Shown here: piece after piece, positions 58,405-64,000 of the stretch
Position numbering within the stretch: the stretch's first letter is position 1
Layout of the letters: the number at the start of each line of letters is the position of its first letter
From: Paraphysomonas bandaiensis
Lineage: Eukaryota; Chrysophyceae
Direction: 5' to 3'
Assembly (NCBI GenBank): GCA_965644295.1
Contig: CBFFRP010000071.1
Span: 62,001-126,000, forward strand
DNA: 64,000 nucleotides
Notes under the pieces: generated by a model
Told to the model about the DNA's origin: nothing
Database searches by the model: none
The model's input: only the letters and a program-made list of their open reading frames with translations
Program-made: the position numbers and the translations under genes

Positions 58405-61400
58405 TCATTGAAATCTCATACGGGTCATAATACGATCTAAATCTTCTGTACTCAGGTTTTGGATTTTATTGTACTTCACCACAAATCTTGTTTTCGGTTG
58501 TGACTTAGTAGCAACTAATAGATCTTCGATTCCTGACATCCTACTCATTGCCAACGTATACCTCACTGACAAAACGGATAAACTACGTTCACTGGGCAAG
58601 TCTGTCCCTGCTTTTATGGCTGTTGTTTCGGGACGGCGCTCTGACGGACGTGAATCCCATGATTCCTGGTCATACTTAATAAGTGCTTCCTCCAGGCAGG
58701 AGGTGTTGATGGTCAGTATATTTCGTCTGACCACACTAGGTCCTCCAGTTGATACTTTGTTCGTTTTATTGTCATCATCCTCACTCTGCTCCTTGCCTAA
58801 TTTCACAATAAATGCTGTAATGAAGAATGACGTGATGACATTCATCATCAGCAGTACACCTACACAGTACCACGTGATAAAAAACGGACGGGCCGTAGAC
58901 CGAGAGGTTACTGCAGAAAGACCGCCCGTAATGACATCCCATCCACTGACGTGTAAACAGACCACCAAAATTACAAAGCTGTTTCCCATGTCATTGAAAT
59001 TCAGCTCGAAGAAGTCGCGATCACCAAATTCTGTGCCTAACAGCTTATTATACTGATCCTCATTGGGGTCCTTATTAATTAGACCACCAAATAATGACAT
59101 GCCAAGTGCAGCAAAGGCAAACATAATCACAAAAAATGGGACCGCAATATTGACCACGCTTAATAACGCCGTTCTGATTGAGGCGAACATGAAGTGAACA
59201 TCAAGGGCAGGAAACAAATATCCAACATTTCTCAAAAAGAAACAGCCTCGAAACCAAAGCAATATCCTGCAGAAAAGCATCGTGAAACAGGATAACGCAA
59301 CGAATTTTTCCAAACCTATGTGCTCCTACAAAGAATGACACATGCTGTGAGGTGGCAACGTGCGCGCATCCACCAAACAAAACAAGAACAACTGCAACCA
59401 AAATGTCCAATCGGTGCCATGAAAACGACCAAACTCGCCTTGGGCCTACTATTCCAAGCTTCAATATGACATCAACGACCAGTAATATCCCGACAACAGC
59501 GAAGATGTGTGATTCGCCTTTATGATCAAAAAAATTCTTTCTGACCCCTCGTAATATTATGCCAGTACATATCAAGGTAAGTACTGATAAATCAAACACG
59601 ATTCTGTAAAACTTAGACAAAAACAATTTATACAGGAGTAGAAATGACTTATGTCGGACCACAAGTGGTATTACTGCATTCAAATAGTGGCCCTCAACCT
59701 ACACGAAATAAGAAAAGGTGTAAAGGGACATCAAAACTAACCTCTTGTATGACAGTAACTCGTAGAAGATCCAAAATCATCAAAAACTCTTCGAAGTAGA
59801 CCCTACCGTCACCATTGATATCCAACGCTCTGAGCAACAAAGCACGCTCACGATTCGATGGTACATGCTTTCGAAAACTTGAGTAATGCTCATAAAGTTC
59901 CTCTAGAACTTCGTTCACTTGTTTATATGTGAGGTACCCGACACGATGCACGTCAAGTGATTGATAAGCAAGGGTAAGATTCTTCACTCGAAAAGCAGTG
60001 CTGTCAAATTCAACACTTTGCCTTCCCGACTCAAAAGCTGCAAATACGACCACCAGGATAGCTTTCAAGTAAAGGAAAGAGCCACATGTTATAACGACAA
60101 AGAAATATATCATTGTCCATCTTCTGTCGTTGTATCCAGGTATTAACTGGTCTGGAAAACTGGAGGATGTTATTGCAACAAACATGGTCCATATACTCTC
60201 CCCCAACGAACCAAAGTACTGCTCGTTTGAATCGGGAGTGGTTGCATCATCCTTGAATATGACTCGCCCTATAGTTCCTCCAATCAACACTAAAATAAGA
60301 AGTGATAGTATCATTATAAAAAACCTAAGCAATCATATTCAATTAGGTCAACACTTCACATATAGGTTTACGTACAAAGGCAAAGTCTTAATCAGTACAA
60401 AAAGGCCATTCATGTAGATTACATTGAACCACAGCATATATAACAATGCTGTCCATTGAGTTGCCCATACACAAAACCAATCAATGTTGGTATTCCCCCC
60501 CATACTCAAAGAAAGCACCTGCAAAAGAATGACCGCCATGTTGAAAGATATCATAAGTGGGAGTGCAACAGATTGAAACCATTGGGAAATGATCTCGATT
60601 AGAGTCGGATCAGATCTCTGTATACCAGATGCATGAGGCTGCGGCTGTGTACCAATACGAGAAACGTCAGTTTTTTCCGCCGCTTTAGATTCCGAAGATC
60701 TTTTTTCTTGAATCCCATATTTTGATTGAGTACCTTTTTTTGTGTCTGATGCATGTTTCAAGGAGTCACACCTGTCAACACCCCCAACTGCCTCATCTAC
60801 AACTGGACTTTTCGAACTACTTAGAGAAGTTGAGAGTGTTCTATTACTTCGTATCAATTTTTCCTCATACGACTTGTAACCGAACTCCAATATTAATCCC
60901 CAGGTAATTACGCACGTTAATATTATAGTTATCACACTCGCTAGAGATCTGTCCAATCTAGGAATATTCGAATTGGGATACAATGCACCGTCGTTCCAAT
61001 CAGATGAGGCACCACTGTGGTAAGTCCAATACGGTCTCGTAACAAACGGCAGCACGCACAGGAGCCACGTTGCCAGTCTAAATACTCGAGAATACTGCAT
61101 TGATATCAACACACTTCATTGCTACGAGTGAATCTATTACAAACCTTTTTGCTTTCTCTGTAACAAAGGTAGTTAAATCGCGAGTGAAAGTTAATTCTTT
61201 CTTGACCATTCTTGGCGCACTGCATGAGGGCCGCTGCGTACTCCACCACAGACACACTTTCCCGCTTCTGCTCCCACAATGACTGGTAACAAAGAGATAA
61301 CATACTTTACGCCAGAAGAATACATGGCACAAAACTCACCTGTAGTAATCGCGGTAAAACGCTGCTGGTCTCAGTATTTCTAGCTGCGGGTGGGATGTCG

Positions 61401-64000
61401 AAAGCTGGAATGTCAGTCGCAGACATTGATAACTGCGAGATAGTTGTAGCGTGAGTATTATGATTAGAATTATCATCTTGAAAAGAAATTTCTCGTTGAA
61501 GCAATTTTGTAGACTTCCTGTCTATTAACCGTTCAGACGGCCGCAAGGGTTGTGTAAATGTAGATCGATATATATCCAGCCCACCTCCAGATTCAAAAGT
61601 CACTGGTACAATGACACTACTTCTTCCAGATGACGCTCGATTATCTTTGGAATCAGCAAGGCGTTCAGGAGTTGACTCAACCCCTGAAATCGTTATATCG
61701 CTGCCACTATCCTCCGACTGTGGCACCTCATCCAAAAGTTTCGCAGTGTACATAGCTCGCGATATATCCGCTGCCTCTAACTGAGGGGCATTCATCCACT
61801 GATACACGTCATCGCAATAGAATGACTGGTGCGTAGACAATGGTTCCTCCTCAGTAGTTGGAGGGGGTCTTGCAGCCTTGGATATATCGACCACTTCACC
61901 TTCAACAAGACTCTCTGACGACGACTCAGGCACGACATAATCAGAAGCAGTAGTGGATATCTCATCTCTCCCGACACTATCCTCTTTTATGCACGCCTTT
62001 GTACCACAACTTCTTGAAAGCCAAAAGACCATAAATCCGTTAAGAAGTGAGGCGGTAAAAAGGTTAAGAAGCAAGAGTACGCCAATCACATACCACATCA
62101 CAAAATATAACCTTGAAGAAGTGCCGTTAGTCACTGATTCTATGCCTTCCGAGGTGATGTCCATGTTATTGACCATAAGGAGCGTAAAGAGTGTACCCAT
62201 TGCAGATAAGATATCATTGAAATTTAAAACATAATAGTTCTTTTCACCGAAAGATGTTTCTGATAGTGTCGTATACGTACCATTACCGGATGCCTGAATG
62301 AACCCACCAAATGCCTGCGGTGCGTAGTTACCAAAGAAAATCAACAATGTCACTAAGACTACTAACCTTAACTCCAACCCCAGCAAATACTAACCCAATG
62401 GTCAGTAATAACAGCAGCAACAGAATAACATCCAGAGCACCTAGCATAATATAAACGCATAAAACAGTATTTTTAATGACTGCATACCGACTACGCAACG
62501 ACGTATTCCAAATTTAAGAGCACGCCGATAGGGTCTCATAGAATCCAACAGAAAGATGTTGCGTGGAAACAAAATCACGCGAACAGCTGCAGCATATATA
62601 AAAGTGGTGCGTGAAAAATCAACCAGGACCACTCCAGCCTGAGTAATGGTTACAATAATTCATGCACAACTGTGTAAAGTGTATACAAAGCACAATCTAA
62701 TGCCGATACGCCAATATGATGATTGCATTACACATACCATGACAGTAGTTAGAGCCATGTCTTGAAAATATCTATAACTCGCCAGAAATCTAACGCCCAC
62801 AGTGTGAAAGGGTGCGGCAAAAAACATCACATCATACCTTCTTATTCCCTTGGCCCACATTCTCAATATAGTTTCCAGTACACAAAACACAGTGATAACT
62901 ACCGCTAGGGCAAAATCACATGCACCGCACACCGCAGCGAAACAGAGGCACGTCACAATGAAGTCATGTGAAAACTCAAATTCTTTGCAGTTAATCTGCG
63001 CACTTAGCCATTGTACAGAAGCAAATGCCGGCATTGCGAGCTGTCCTAAACCAGATTGCACGGAGTCCAAACGCGGTTTCGACTTCAGAAGATACTCATA
63101 TCGCGAGGCAAGCCATTGTAGGCGTATATCATTGTCGAAAAAAATGACAATATCGTTAGAATCCTGAGCGACTTGTGGCATGGAAACATCAGGAGAGTTT
63201 GACAAAACAACACTACCCCTGCCCGGAATTACAGATGGAAGTAGCATTGGGTGGTCATGAGAAAAACTCAGTAAGTCTTGAACATTTTCATTGTGATATG
63301 TATTGACATCAAACACACCTTCCGATATGCCCCGATTATCACCGGAGAAAGATACATCTGCTACATCTTCACAAATACTTTCGAGAACAGAACCCCTATC
63401 ATAGATAGATCGCATTTCAGGTGATGCATTCAATTCCATATCTATTGGTTTGCTACAACTGAGCACTGGAAGTGATTTAAGAAACTTGGCACAGTCCGTC
63501 TCAAGAACGACAGTAAGAAACAACTGGAAGAATAACTCACGTGGCATCCCAGAGTCGTAAATGTTCTTCACAGCATCAGACCGACGGTGTACAGCAGTCT
63601 TTCTCAAAGTAGATACAGAGGAGCGAATTCCAAAAGCATAACTGTACGAAGTCGCCATCGCTTCTCCGTGTAAACGAAGCAAAGGCTGAATATCCAACAG
63701 CGGTAGAGGAGAGGTGTATTCCTCAAACCAGTCGAAATTTGGACGAAATTTCTTCAATATCTTTGCCTTTGACCACGGGTCTTCATCCTGTTGTCTCATA
63801 TGTTCCTGTGTGTCTTCCATAGGCTTCGATTTGACTTTGGAAGGTGCAGAGTCTGCTGAAGAAGCTTGTGTAGGCCTATAATCTCGTTGTACGCGTAATG
63901 TCTCCAATTGAGCCGCTCTGTAGTGAATATTCATAACAGCCAAAAGTATGTCAGTATCTTCGTTGAACTCGGAATCTCTTGCCTCCAATCCACTTTCCGG
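58405..64000 (-). CDS. Two-pore-channel-like voltage-gated cation channel, tandemly duplicated (5' end outside the window)
   Basis: Nine exons read on the minus strand: 64000-62738 (open at the edge), 62638-62488, 62440-62367, 62314-61340, 61282-61145, 61094-60376, 60324-59742, 59698-59316, 59266-58405, giving about 1715 residues in the window. Three six-helix channel domains are visible. The first ends with pore NFNDILSAMGTLFTLLMVNN and S6 LLLLNLFTASLLNGF. The second has pore SLGESIWTMFVAITSSSFPD and is followed by an EF-hand pair, the second with loop DINGDGRVYFEE. The third has an S4 with spaced arginines (RILLWFRGCFFLR) and pore NFNDMGNSFVILVVCLHVSG. The second and third match the two halves of plant-type TPC1, with EF-hands between; the first resembles the third. 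A matching first half probably lies beyond 64000. It probably conducts Ca2+ or Na+ across vacuolar or endolysosomal membranes. Confidence 0.85.

Overview
This is a nuclear window from a unicellular eukaryote. It has spliced genes with GT-AG introns mostly 43-60 bp long, AT-rich intergenic DNA, abundant microsatellites and decayed transposons. Several gene families point to the SAR supergroup and most likely a stramenopile: a kinase with a long insert before helix C, a CBM20-fused trehalose synthase/phosphatase, a multi-span GT2 glycosyltransferase, and a Crypton-like tyrosine recombinase resembling those of oomycetes. That placement is inference from remembered families. Polyubiquitin lacks the extra residue at monomer junctions that marks core Cercozoa and Foraminifera, so those groups are unlikely.

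Layout. 0-15 kb: polyubiquitin (155-1528), a 12-exon GT2 membrane glycosyltransferase (2989-7648), a biotin-protein ligase (10890-12069) and a DTW-domain tRNA-modifying enzyme (13765-14797), all on the plus strand. 15-27 kb: a minus-strand CBM20-TPS-TPP protein (17462-22312) whose first intron is almost entirely a 31/32-bp minisatellite; a microsatellite-filled divergent promoter; a leucine-rich-repeat gene (23161-25070); a hAT-like MITE built around a near-perfect 90-bp hairpin. 27-46 kb: a DUF4062-NACHT-WD40 protein (minus), a choline/ethanolaminephosphotransferase (minus), an SDR reductase (plus), a 3'-5' exonuclease-KH fusion (minus), a JmjC/cupin-like membrane protein (plus) and a protein kinase (minus). 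46-53 kb: an IQ-motif protein with a predicted myristoylation site, then an ankyrin-ADP-ribosyltransferase gene whose nine ankyrin repeats are nine separate exons of exactly 99 bp. 53-58 kb: a transposon graveyard (Crypton-like and hAT remnants, foldback elements). 58.4-64 kb: the 3' part of a very large two-pore-channel-like gene with three channel domains visible, running off the window edge.

No operon-like arrangement or single pathway links the genes. The most notable items are the exon-per-repeat ankyrin cassette array, the apparent tandem two-pore channel, the trehalose enzyme with both catalytic centres altered, and the minisatellite that repeats the 5' splice-site sequence of its host intron. 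Exon structures were built by hand from reading frame, splice consensus and family motifs. Every joined reading frame closes without stops, but none is confirmed by transcript data.
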